From the NCBI GenBank assembly GCA_017432405.1, contig JAFRJF010000249.1, positions 1 through 29,793 on the forward strand: 29,793 nucleotides of DNA. The letters are read 5' to 3'. This DNA is from Clostridia bacterium (GTDB lineage Bacteria; Bacillota_A; Clostridia; Christensenellales; Aristaeellaceae). Both the position numbers and the translations under genes were made by a program. A model generated the notes under the pieces. The model worked only from the letters and a program-made list of their open reading frames with translations. It had not been told where the DNA came from and ran no database searches. Position 1 is the stretch's first letter; the number at the start of each line of letters is the position of its first letter. This document shows positions 6,889-14,510 of this stretch, piece by piece.

Positions 6889-7646
6889 GCTCTCGACCCC
6901 CCGGATTCCTTCTCTTCGATGACCTTCGGTATGAAATAGCGCATCTGTTTGTACCACCACGGCCAGTCGTGGGTCACGTCATGGCCCCAGAAATCGCACC
7001 AGGCGTGGATGCCCTTCTCCTCAAAGACGCGCTCGAGGTGCCTGAGCGTGCGCACGCCGTCCTCCTCCCATGCGCCCTGGCCCACGCAGAAGATCATCTG
7101 CTTTTGGTTGTACAGGGTCACATAGGGATGATCCACGGGCAGGTTCGGCAAAAATCGCTCCGGCGAGTTTTCATACAGGGTCGGGTTCATCCAGCCGTGG
7201 AAGAAGTAATCGGAATCGTAGACGCCGGAGAGGGCCAGAATGCCCCGGAACAGCTCCGGGCGGCGCAGGAAGACGATGGCCGCGTGGTTCGCGCCCATGC
7301 TCAGGCCGGTCACGACGGGCAGCGCGCCGTTGCGTTCGCACATCACGGGAATGACCTCGTCCACGATGTAACGGTAGTACTGCTCCTGGCGTTCCGCCCG
7401 CCAGGCCTTGTCTCCGTTTTCATCGGACCAACTCTCCATGTCCACGGTGTCCACCACGAACAGCTGGATCCTTCCCCCGTCGATATAATCGGCCAGTTGC
7501 CCCGTCATGTCAAAGTCTTCGTAATTGCCGCACATGGAATTCTGCGTCGGGAACGCCAGAAAGGGCACGCCGCCCCTTCCGTAGATCCTCATGTGCATTT
7601 CCCTGCCAAGGCTCTGGCTGTAGTGGGTGATCGAATCTATATACAT
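6885..7646 (-). CDS. Esterase (esterase D/PHB depolymerase-like alpha/beta hydrolase)
   Basis: 253 residues. The N-terminus MYIDSITHYSQSLGREMHMR and PFLAFPTQNSMCGNYEDF are typical of the small putative-esterase family. The nucleophile elbow is GLSMGAN with Ser116, and GHDVTHDWPWW holds the likely catalytic His (222 or 226). The family is soluble and hydrolyses esters or thioesters. AGGAAA precedes ATG 7646 at a normal distance. The stop overlaps the ATP-grasp start (ATGA), so the two proteins are made together in fixed ratio. A good promoter lies at 7701-7729. The product assignment is secure at family level only. Confidence 0.87.
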   Translation of the reverse strand: MYIDSITHYSQSLGREMHMRIYGRGGVPFLAFPTQNSMCGNYEDFDMTGQLADYIDGGRIQLFVVDTVDMESWSDENGDKAWRAERQEQYYRYIVDEVIPVMCERNGALPVVTGLSMGANHAAIVFLRRPELFRGILALSGVYDSDYFFHGWMNPTLYENSPERFLPNLPVDHPYVTLYNQKQMIFCVGQGAWEEDGVRTLRHLERVFEEKGIHAWCDFWGHDVTHDWPWWYKQMRYFIPKVIEEKESGGSRA

Positions 7647-7700
7647 CGCCGTTTCCTATCCGCGCGCGTTGCTTTCTTTTCATCCTGTCGAATATCGCAT

Positions 7701-7729
7701 ATTATACCATACTATGCCCAGTATTTAAA
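7701..7729 (-). promoter_or_regulatory. Sigma70-type promoter for the esterase/ATP-grasp operon
   Basis: On the minus strand TTTAAA (7729-7724) is followed after exactly 17 bases by a consensus TATAAT (7706-7701). The predicted start site lies about 48 bases before the esterase ATG at 7646. It shows that this pair is transcribed separately from the hydrolase gene upstream. Confidence 0.7.
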
Positions 7730-7834
7730 TAGGTTATTCTGTAAAACCTCAGCCCTCCGCGATCGGGATAATCTATCACCCGGTATATGAAACGGATATT
7801 GGGCACAGGGTGAAAACCGGCGCTTGTTTCCGGG

Positions 7835-8710
7835 TTAAACATGATCGCTGGCCACGCCTTTGAAAAACGCGCACTGTTCATCGTTGCAGCGCCGTCCGGC
7901 TTCGGATCGCATATCGCAATGGAAGACGTGGCCCAGGTCATGCTCGGAATCCCCGTAGAATCGCATGATATGGGGCACCTGCTTCTCCCGCAGCGCAACC
8001 TGCATTCCATCGGCCTGTTCCTGCAGGAAATCGCCGGTACAGGTAAACAGGAACGTCTCCGGGAAGGCGGGGGTCAGCCAGCGCTTAACGTCCACCCACG
8101 CCAGGTTTTCAGGCGTAGGACCTCCGGGCAGCAGGTCCTCCATCAGCTTCATATCCTGATCCCTGTCCCGTTCTATGGTATAAACGCCGCAGGCCAGGGA
8201 AATCGCCTTCGGCGCGGGGCCAAAGGAGAAGGAATAGCGGCGTGCATACGCCGGATTGGTACAGGCCGCGCAATACAGCCCCAGCAGGTGCGCCCCGGCG
8301 CTGTCGCCAACCGCGAACAGGTTGCTCACATCCATGCCATACGGCTCGGCGTGGCTGCGGGCCCACGCAAACACAGCCGCGACGTCCTCCATCTGGGCGG
8401 GATACCGGCTCTCCGGCGCAAGGCGGTAGGAGAAGTTGATCACGGCAAAGCCCCGCTGGGCAAGGCTCATCGTATAATGCTGATAGAGCTCCTTGTCCCC
8501 GTAGACCCATCCGCCGCCGTGCACGCTGACAATGACGGGCAGCAGGCCCGTCGCGCTCCTCGGCCTGTAGACATCCAGCTTCTGCATCGGATGACTGCCA
8601 TAGGCAATATCGTCGTACCTTTGAATATCGTCCGGCGTCGTCAATCCCGCGTCCCGCACCGCGTCGCTCTCGGCAAATTCCCTTCGGAGCCTTTCACTTG
8701 TGGCTGACAT
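7835..8710 (-). CDS. Alpha/beta hydrolase fold-3 esterase/lipase (HSL family)
   Basis: 291 residues from ATG 8710-8708; GAAGGAGG lies upstream with a rather long 13-base spacing, so a start slightly different from this one is possible. The hormone-sensitive-lipase family marks are clear: HGGGWVYG at 64-71 (oxyanion hole), FSYRLAPESRYPAQ near 93-106, GDSAGAH at 135-141 with nucleophile Ser137, Asp227 in CTGDFL, and His257/His261 in SEHDLGHVFH. No signal peptide is seen, so it acts in the cytoplasm on small acyl esters. It lies upstream of the esterase/ATP-grasp pair on the same strand but 188 bases away, with a separate promoter between. No clear terminator follows it. Confidence 0.88.
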   Translation of the reverse strand: MSATSERLRREFAESDAVRDAGLTTPDDIQRYDDIAYGSHPMQKLDVYRPRSATGLLPVIVSVHGGGWVYGDKELYQHYTMSLAQRGFAVINFSYRLAPESRYPAQMEDVAAVFAWARSHAEPYGMDVSNLFAVGDSAGAHLLGLYCAACTNPAYARRYSFSFGPAPKAISLACGVYTIERDRDQDMKLMEDLLPGGPTPENLAWVDVKRWLTPAFPETFLFTCTGDFLQEQADGMQVALREKQVPHIMRFYGDSEHDLGHVFHCDMRSEAGRRCNDEQCAFFKGVASDHV

Positions 8711-8895
8711 TGTTCTTCTATAGCCTCCTTCAGCGATAGTTCTGTTGCAGAGTGTTTTTCCAAACGTGACATGCGCTTTTTCGAGTGGATCGGGCCGCAT
8801 TTCAGGGCGATTTGCGCTCCGGCAGGCCCATCCAGATCAATTACCATTATGAAAGCGATCCCACCGTTTTCTAATCTGTTCCTAATCCACTTTTC

Positions 8896-8923
8896 TTGCC
8901 ATTTCATTTTCCGGCGGTATCAT
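8896..8923 (+). promoter_or_regulatory. Sigma70-type promoter for the DUF4342 gene
   Basis: TTGCCA (8896-8901) and TATCAT (8918-8923) each match consensus at 5 of 6 positions and are 16 bases apart. The predicted start is about 25 bases before the ATG at 8955, giving a short leader that holds AAAGGAG. Confidence 0.72.
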
Positions 8924-8954
8924 TGTCCCATCAAAAGCAAAGGAGATCACACCA

Positions 8955-9530
8955 ATGACTGAGATGAACACGATGATGATGGAGAACGCGACCGCGACCA
9001 TGGCAGGGGATAACAACGAAGTGCGGAACGTTCAGTTTGAGATGGTTCAACACCTCGCCGGGAAGATGGGCATCACGCTGGCGGAAGCCAGGGCGGCCCT
9101 TGAAGCCGCCGACTGGAATATGCTCACGGCGACCCACATGCTGGAAAAGGAGGACTTCCTCAGGAAGCAGGCGCTGTATGAGGCGGCAGAGGACTGCGGG
9201 GCGGACGACGGGGCCGCGCAGGACGCCACCGACGCCGAAAAGCCCGCACAGGCTGTGACCGTCGATCGCGGCACGGTCAGGAAGGCCGCAGCGAAGCCCG
9301 GGAAGAATCGCCAGTGGTTCGGCAACCTCTGCGAGCATATCCGCCGCCTGGTGGCCTATGGAAACCGGAACCGCTTCAGCGTCTTCAGAGGCGGCGAACA
9401 GCTTCTGGAAATGCCCGTCACCGCCCTTGCGCTGCTCCTGCTGTTCAGCTTCGGAACCTGCGCGCTGATGATGGTCGCGGGATTGTTCGCGGGTTGCCGG
9501 TATACGGTTACCACTGCCGCAGAGGCATAG
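8955..9530 (+). CDS. DUF4342 protein with N-terminal UBA-like helix bundle and C-terminal membrane segment
   Basis: 191 residues. Residues about 27-66 (FEMVQHLAGKMGITLAEARA followed by a helix with ADWNMLTATHMLEKE) have the three-helix UBA/TS-N pattern seen in EF-Ts and nascent-chain proteins. A low-complexity Ala/Asp linker follows (78-105). The C-terminal part has the DUF4342 signature, RRLVAYGNRNRF at 130-141 with MPV-LAL behind it, and one hydrophobic segment of about 25 residues (156-180) ending GLFAGCRYTV. It should be a single-pass inner-membrane protein with the UBA-like domain in the cytoplasm. The start is set by AAAGGAG 9 bases upstream; Met4 or later Met residues are possible alternatives. 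The family's function is not known to me. It has its own promoter and no operon partner. Confidence 0.82.
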   Translation: MTEMNTMMMENATATMAGDNNEVRNVQFEMVQHLAGKMGITLAEARAALEAADWNMLTATHMLEKEDFLRKQALYEAAEDCGADDGAAQDATDAEKPAQAVTVDRGTVRKAAAKPGKNRQWFGNLCEHIRRLVAYGNRNRFSVFRGGEQLLEMPVTALALLLLFSFGTCALMMVAGLFAGCRYTVTTAAEA

Positions 9531-9561
9531 CGGACGCCGCCGTCCGGCGCCGTTCATTGAC

Positions 9562-9611
9562 TTGGAGTGTGCTTCCAAAGTGCCTGTAGCGCATTTGGAA
9601 GCACACTCCAA
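9562..9611. repeat. Perfect 18-bp inverted repeat, nested palindrome, between convergent genes
   Basis: TTGGAGTGTGCTTCCAAA (9562-9579) is repeated exactly inverted at 9594-9611, with 14 bases between; after a one-base bulge another 3 pairs (TGC/GCA) are possible. Each arm is itself palindromic at its ends (TTGGA...TCCAA), so the motif TTGGA/TCCAA occurs four times. No T-run follows on either strand, so it is not a standard terminator. It lies between the stop of the DUF4342 gene and the stop of the sensor-GGDEF gene. Confidence 0.9.
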
Positions 9612-9659
9612 TGACATTGGGGCACATATCAACCATGACTCAGAGGTTTCACCGGTTGT

Positions 9660-11549
9660 TCATTGGCCCGGGTCTACGGCGGGCAGGCGAAGGCGCTTGC
9701 GCTGCAGCTTATCGGCGTACAGCGCGCGATCCGATTCCACCAGCAGCTGACCCAGGGAACCCAGGCCCTGCACAGGACAGGCGCAGGCCCCGATGCTGGC
9801 CGCGATGCGATACGCCTCTGAGCCGCACAGTCTTCGGGCGGAGGCCTCGATTCGATCGCGTATCGCCTCCAGCTCGGGCAGGAAGGAGGCCTCCGCAAGC
9901 AACGCGAAGGCAAATTCGTCGCCGCCATAGCGGGCGCAGATCCCCCGCCCCTCCGTCTCCGCCTGGATCGCCCGGGCCAGGCAGCTGATGGCGCGATCCC
10001 CCTCGTGGTGGCCGTACACGTCGTTGATGCCCTTCAGTCCATCCATGTCCATGGCAAACAGCGTCAGCGTCATGCCCTGCGCCTCCGGGAGCCCCAGGCG
10101 GCGCTCCAGCTCCCGCAGGAAGCCCCGGCGGTTATACAGCCCGGTCAGGTAATCGTGCTCGGCCATCTCGAGCACCGCCCGGTTGGCCTTCTCCAGCCGG
10201 TAATTGCCGATGACCGCGTTCAGCGCCGAGGAGAGGAAGAGCACCTGCTCCTCGAAGCGCTCCTGCTCCCACAGGTTCCACCTGTCCAAGCCGGAAACGA
10301 GGAAGCCCAGGGTCTCCTCTTCGTTTTGCAGCAGCTGCGCCAGCACGATGCGCACCGACGGGTCGGAATTCAGCACCTCGAAGTCCGGCACCAGCGCGCC
10401 CTTCCAGCGAAACGCGCCGCCGGAAGCAAAGCGCCCGTGGACGCCGTGGAGGATGGGCCGGGCGAGGCCGGGGTCCTCCTGGTCCAGCACCGCCGAAAAG
10501 CAATAGCGCTCGTGCCACATGGAGAACAGCGGCGGAAGGCATTCGGCCAGCTTCTCCAGGGAATTCATGCTCAGCGTCCTGTGGATGAAATTGCCCATGC
10601 CCCGAATATGACGGGTATAGGTCAAATTTAGCATCTTCAGCCGGCCGACCTTTTTGACGACCTCATAGTCGTCTGCCTGTTCGCACCCGCAGGATTCGCC
10701 GGGGATCCATTCAAAGGGAACGGGCAGGACCTCCGTATTCCCGACCTCCTCCGGACGCCACGCCCCGATCCGCTCCAGCATCGCCTTGAACATCTTCAGG
10801 TAATCCGGCCGCATCGTGGCGATGGACGGCTCGTGGTGGCCGCCCTGCAGTATGCCGTCAAAGCCAGTCACCCGCACCTGGGCCGGCACCCATATGTTTC
10901 TTTCCGCGAGGTAAATGCACACAGCGATCGCCATCGCGTCATTGGCGCAGACGAAGGCCTCCGGCAGCGTCCCGCCCCCGGCAAAATACCCGTCCAGCGC
11001 CCGCATCGTCGGCTCGTCCCAAAAATCGCCGTATATGACCCGTTCAGGCGGCAGCGCGCCGCCGTTCTCCTCCAGCACGCGGCGGCACAGGTCGATGCGC
11101 TCCTCGGAATAGGCATTGCCCTTTATTCCCGCCACCATGACGACGTCCCTGCAGCCGTGGTATTCCACGATGTGCCGGGCCATCTGCTCAAAGCCTTCCC
11201 TGTAGGACAGGGAAAGATTGATACAGCCCCCGTATTGCCGTTCCAGCATGAACACGGGCAGCCCCTTCCCGTGGGCCAGCCGGATCAGGTGGGCGTTGAT
11301 GTCGTCCGAGCGGATCATCTCGCCGAACAGCAGGAAGCCCGCCAGGTTCGGAACCTCGAAGGCAGACAGGAACTCCTGTATGCCCTCTTCCCCGCGGGAT
11401 TCGACGCCGCTGCGGTCAAAGGCAATGCACATCGGCAGAAAGTCCGTACCCTCCGTCGCCCGGATCAGATGCTCCAGCACGAGATTCAGGTTTTCCACAT
11501 CCTCCCAGGACGCGCATACAGCGATGACCCTTCGTCCTCTGCTCTCCAT
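9660..11549 (-). CDS. LacI-type ligand-sensing domain fused to diguanylate cyclase (GGDEF)
   Basis: 629 residues. Residues about 8-285 look like the sugar-binding core of LacI/GalR regulators (RVIAVCASW at the first strand, LAGFLLFGE, FVCANDAMAIAV at 199-210, VTGFDG at 227-232), but no DNA-binding helix-turn-helix precedes it. A Cys motif SCGC sits at 286-289. A middle region of about 150 residues (300-450) may be GAF-like. The GGDEF domain begins at HDYLTGLYNRRGF (about 459) and has an intact RYGGDEF motif (GGDEF at 542-546), so cyclic-di-GMP synthesis is expected. An RxxD inhibitory site is not visible before the motif. No membrane segments are seen. GAGGAA precedes ATG 11549. The gene is divergent from the 11813 operon. 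It probably couples a cytoplasmic small ligand to c-di-GMP. Confidence 0.88.
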   Translation of the reverse strand: MESRGRRVIAVCASWEDVENLNLVLEHLIRATEGTDFLPMCIAFDRSGVESRGEEGIQEFLSAFEVPNLAGFLLFGEMIRSDDINAHLIRLAHGKGLPVFMLERQYGGCINLSLSYREGFEQMARHIVEYHGCRDVVMVAGIKGNAYSEERIDLCRRVLEENGGALPPERVIYGDFWDEPTMRALDGYFAGGGTLPEAFVCANDAMAIAVCIYLAERNIWVPAQVRVTGFDGILQGGHHEPSIATMRPDYLKMFKAMLERIGAWRPEEVGNTEVLPVPFEWIPGESCGCEQADDYEVVKKVGRLKMLNLTYTRHIRGMGNFIHRTLSMNSLEKLAECLPPLFSMWHERYCFSAVLDQEDPGLARPILHGVHGRFASGGAFRWKGALVPDFEVLNSDPSVRIVLAQLLQNEEETLGFLVSGLDRWNLWEQERFEEQVLFLSSALNAVIGNYRLEKANRAVLEMAEHDYLTGLYNRRGFLRELERRLGLPEAQGMTLTLFAMDMDGLKGINDVYGHHEGDRAISCLARAIQAETEGRGICARYGGDEFAFALLAEASFLPELEAIRDRIEASARRLCGSEAYRIAASIGACACPVQGLGSLGQLLVESDRALYADKLQRKRLRLPAVDPGQ

Positions 11550-11611
11550 CTTTTCCGTTCCTCACTTTGCAGCGCCGCTTCTTCAGCACAAATCACCTGT
11601 AAACCATCGGC

Positions 11612-11640
11612 ATTATAACATAAATCCACCGTAATTACAA
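11612..11640 (-). promoter_or_regulatory. Sigma70-type promoter for the sensor-GGDEF gene
   Basis: On the minus strand TTGTAA (11640-11635), 17-base spacer, consensus TATAAT (11617-11612). The predicted start is about 55 bases ahead of the ATG at 11549. Confidence 0.7.
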
Positions 11641-11643
11641 CAA

Positions 11644-11680
11644 CGGAAGCGCGGCTCATGGGGAACCCCCATGTCTTCCG
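11644..11680. repeat. Nested inverted repeat between divergent promoters (possible operator)
   Basis: CATGGGG (11657-11663), AAC, CCCCATG (11667-11673) is a perfect 7-bp palindrome. Outside it CGGAAG (11644-11649) pairs with CTTCCG (11675-11680), although the two gaps differ in length (7 and 1). It sits between the divergent promoters of the sensor-GGDEF gene and the AMP-ligase fusion gene, where a shared regulator would bind. No protein can be assigned. Confidence 0.5.
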
Positions 11681-11702
11681 GGCATCCAAGGCGATGTTAC
11701 CC

Positions 11703-11731
11703 TTGTCTAACGCAATGGGCTATGATAAAAT
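11703..11731 (+). promoter_or_regulatory. Sigma70-type promoter for the 11813-17592 operon
   Basis: TTGTCT (11703-11708), 17 bases, TAAAAT (11726-11731). Transcription would start near 11738 and give a leader of about 75 bases that contains the hairpin at 11755-11773. Confidence 0.7.
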
Positions 11732-11754
11732 GAATACAATACCTCCTCCTGTAG

Positions 11755-11773
11755 GGGCGCTCTCCGAGCGCCC
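11755..11773. repeat. 8-bp-stem hairpin in the leader, repeated elsewhere in the window
   Basis: GGGCGCTC (11755-11762), loop TCC, GAGCGCCC (11766-11773). The 15 bases at 11758-11772 occur again in inverse orientation at 4413-4427, and the adjacent GTAGGGGC (11751-11758) occurs inverted at 4451-4458. This suggests a dispersed short palindromic element rather than a gene-specific attenuator; it has no T-run. Confidence 0.55.
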
Positions 11774-11812
11774 GCAGAACAGCTGCACCAACGGCATAAC
11801 GGAGTCACAACG

Positions 11813-14458
11813 ATGGAAAGATACGATTTCGAGCAGTACACAGATGAACTGTTGTCCGCGTTTCGATCTCAAGGCGACGCGTGGGCATTGCTGTGCCTGC
11901 GCGACGACGGTTCCATTTGGAAGCTGTCATTCAAGACGCTGGTGCGCTACGTCGAGGACTTCGCCCAATGGAAGGAAAGGCTGGGGCTGGTCGACGGCAG
12001 CCGCGTGCTCATCGTGGCGCAGACCACGGTGGACGCCCTGCTGACGTTTTTGATCGCCTCCCTCAACCACCTCACCGCCGTGATGGCCGACCCCGCGGTG
12101 CCCATGGAAGAGCTGGAGCCGCTGCTCCATCAATGCCGCATCAGCGCGGTATTCACCGACCGGAGGAGCGAGGAGGCCGTGAAGCCGCTGTCCCTCGGGC
12201 CGATCTGCCGCGTCTACGGCATGGATTCCCACATGGGCATCGTGGACGCGCGTCCCCTGAACCCGGAGGCCAGCGCGCCCACGCCCCTGTCCCCCGTCAT
12301 CATGTTCTCCTCCGGCAGCACCGCCCGCAGAAAATGCGTGGAGATCTCCTATGCCAGCATGCTGATCACCCACCGCAAGGTGAACAAGCTGGTCGACACC
12401 CATCCGCCGAAGAAGACGCAGCCCATCTTCGAGGTCTTCCCCATGAGCCACGTCTCCGGCCTGTTTTCAGCCTATACGCTGCTCAACGAGGGCGTCACCG
12501 TCGCCTGCGTCGAGACCCTGAACACAGACACGCTGAAAAAGGGCCTCAAGCTGTTCAAGCCCCACGCCTTCGGCATGGTGCCCAGGGTGAACGACCTCTT
12601 CGTCAACACCCTCGAGGAGACCCTGAAAAAAAAGCACCTGTTCGGCCTCTACGCAAAGCTGTCCGACCTCTCCCGCAAGGCGATGGTGCGCACGCGCAAC
12701 CTGAAGGCCAGCCGCCGGCTGATGCTGCCCTTCAGGAGCCTGCTCTACAACCGCAACTTCACCTGCCTGTTCAGCGGCGGCACCGCCGGCACCCCGCATA
12801 CCTCCGAAGCGCTGGAAAACATGGGCATCGCCTACCTCGACCTGTATTCGTCGACGGAATGCGGCGTGTTCATCGCCTGCACCGACCCCTCCGACCCCTT
12901 CGACACCGGCAGCGTGGGCAACGTGAGGCACGATCCCTTCACCGAGGTGCGCATCCACGAGCCCGACGAACGGGGCACTGGCGAAATCTATGTCAAGACC
13001 CGGCAGATCATGAACAGCTACTTCGGCGACGAAGAAGCGACCCGGAACGCCTTTGACGACGGCTGGTTCAAGACAGGCGACCTCGGCCACATCGACGATC
13101 GCGGCTACCTGTACGTCACCGGCCGCTGCAAGGAGAGCATCCAGATGGCCAACGGCGCCAAGGTCGCGCCGTCGGACCTCGAACGGTTGCTCGCGCCCGT
13201 CATGCCGGAGGACGTGGAATACGCGGTGGTGGGCGTGCCCTTTGCCGGCGACGGCATGGACCGTATCCACCTCTTCATACAGCACATCGGCTTTTCCGAA
13301 AGCCAGCGGGAGCAGCTCCGGGAGAAGATCTCGGCCTTCCAGCGGAAAAAGCTGAGCCAGTACCGGATACAGGGCATTCACTTCATCGACAAGCTGCCCA
13401 AGACGAATATCGGCAAGATCCGCCGCTACCTGCTCAAGGAGCGGGCGCTGAAGGAGGACGCCGCCGCCGGAAAGCGCGAAGCGGTCCCGGAGATCGCCGA
13501 CAAGCCCGAGGCGACGGCCAAGGCCCATACCCGGGAGGAGGCTCGGGAGATCGTGTTTGACGCGGTCCGCCGCGTGCTGGACCTCGAAGGCCCGCTGACC
13601 GGGAAGGAGCGCCTGAAGGACGACCTCGGCCTGGACAGCCTGGGCATGATGGAGCTGTCGATGGCGCTGGAGGCCGAATTCGGCGCGCTGCCCAGCGACG
13701 TCCTGGGCAGCGCAGCGAACCTCGACGCCCTCGCGGACTACTGCGCCGCCAACCAGGGCAGTGCCAAACCCAGACGGCATGAGACGGACCTGGACGTCAG
13801 CCGCTATCCCGTGCGCCGCCGCTTTTACCACCGGGCGCTGTTCAAAGCCGCGAAGCGCTGGTGCCTGACCAACCTCGACTTCCACGTGGAGGGGCTTGAA
13901 AACCTCGTTCCGGGGCGTCAATACATCTTCTGTCCGAACCACGCCGCCAATTTCGACGGCCTGTTCGTGCTCGCGGCGCTGGACCGCACGGGCATCGACC
14001 TCAACCGGTTCGGCAGCCTCTCCAAGCAGGAGCTGGCGCGCAACCCCTTCACCGCCCTGATCACCAACACCGCCGGCAGCATCCCCGTCGACCGGTTCGG
14101 CGACACGCTGCCCTCCGTGCACCGGGCCATCGATTTCATCCGGGAGGGCGGCAGCCTGATGATCTTCCCGGAGGGCACCCGCACCCGGGACGGCAGCCTC
14201 GGCCGCTTCCACGAGGGGGCCGCCTACATCGCCCTCTCCTCCGGCATGACCATCATCCCCACCGCGATCATCGGCAGCTACAAGGTATTCCCCCACACCC
14301 GAAAGCTGCCCCAGGTCAAGGATCCCGCCACCGGCCAGCGCTACAGGGTCACCGTCTGCTTCTGCCCGGAGGTGGAAACCGCCGGTCGAAGCGAGCGCGA
14401 AATCACCGAGGCGGTCAGGCGGGCGATAGAGGAAAGGCTAAGCAGCGCAAAGGATTGA
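11813..14458 (+). CDS. Trifunctional fusion: AMP-dependent acyl ligase - acyl carrier protein - PlsC acyltransferase
   Basis: 881 residues in three parts. (1) About 1-545: ANL adenylating enzyme with FSSGSTARRK (165-174), DLYSSTECG (343-351), GWFKTGDLG (417-425), GRCKESIQMANG (437-448) and the C-terminal catalytic Lys535 in KTNIGKIRR. (2) About 575-648: acyl carrier domain with GLDSLGMMEL, Ser609 being the phosphopantetheine site. (3) About 665-881: 1-acyl-glycerol-3-phosphate acyltransferase type, with NHAANFD (His710, Asp715) and FPEGTRTRDG (785-794). A fatty acid could be activated, loaded on the built-in carrier and passed to a lysophospholipid or glycerol phosphate. E. coli Aas combines acyltransferase and ligase but in the opposite order and without a carrier domain. 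GGAG at 11801-11804 sets the start. It heads an operon of four genes. Confidence 0.88.
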   Translation: MERYDFEQYTDELLSAFRSQGDAWALLCLRDDGSIWKLSFKTLVRYVEDFAQWKERLGLVDGSRVLIVAQTTVDALLTFLIASLNHLTAVMADPAVPMEELEPLLHQCRISAVFTDRRSEEAVKPLSLGPICRVYGMDSHMGIVDARPLNPEASAPTPLSPVIMFSSGSTARRKCVEISYASMLITHRKVNKLVDTHPPKKTQPIFEVFPMSHVSGLFSAYTLLNEGVTVACVETLNTDTLKKGLKLFKPHAFGMVPRVNDLFVNTLEETLKKKHLFGLYAKLSDLSRKAMVRTRNLKASRRLMLPFRSLLYNRNFTCLFSGGTAGTPHTSEALENMGIAYLDLYSSTECGVFIACTDPSDPFDTGSVGNVRHDPFTEVRIHEPDERGTGEIYVKTRQIMNSYFGDEEATRNAFDDGWFKTGDLGHIDDRGYLYVTGRCKESIQMANGAKVAPSDLERLLAPVMPEDVEYAVVGVPFAGDGMDRIHLFIQHIGFSESQREQLREKISAFQRKKLSQYRIQGIHFIDKLPKTNIGKIRRYLLKERALKEDAAAGKREAVPEIADKPEATAKAHTREEAREIVFDAVRRVLDLEGPLTGKERLKDDLGLDSLGMMELSMALEAEFGALPSDVLGSAANLDALADYCAANQGSAKPRRHETDLDVSRYPVRRRFYHRALFKAAKRWCLTNLDFHVEGLENLVPGRQYIFCPNHAANFDGLFVLAALDRTGIDLNRFGSLSKQELARNPFTALITNTAGSIPVDRFGDTLPSVHRAIDFIREGGSLMIFPEGTRTRDGSLGRFHEGAAYIALSSGMTIIPTAIIGSYKVFPHTRKLPQVKDPATGQRYRVTVCFCPEVETAGRSEREITEAVRRAIEERLSSAKD

Positions 14459-14510
14459 AGACGCTTACCCTTATCACATATAACACCCCGAAGAAAGGAA
14501 CGTGAAGCCG

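Noticed and set aside
7702..8010. 102-codon minus-strand frame overlapping the end of the lipase gene
   Set aside because: It is mostly out of frame inside the lipase coding region, has no ribosome site and no domain.
8771..8962. Short plus-strand frame in the gap between the lipase and DUF4342 genes
   Set aside because: No ribosome site, no similarity I can name, and it runs through the promoter at 8896-8923.
12467..14296. 609-codon antisense frame under the AMP-ligase fusion
   Set aside because: The plus strand has intact motifs of three domains; the antisense product has no recognisable domain and antisense-type composition.
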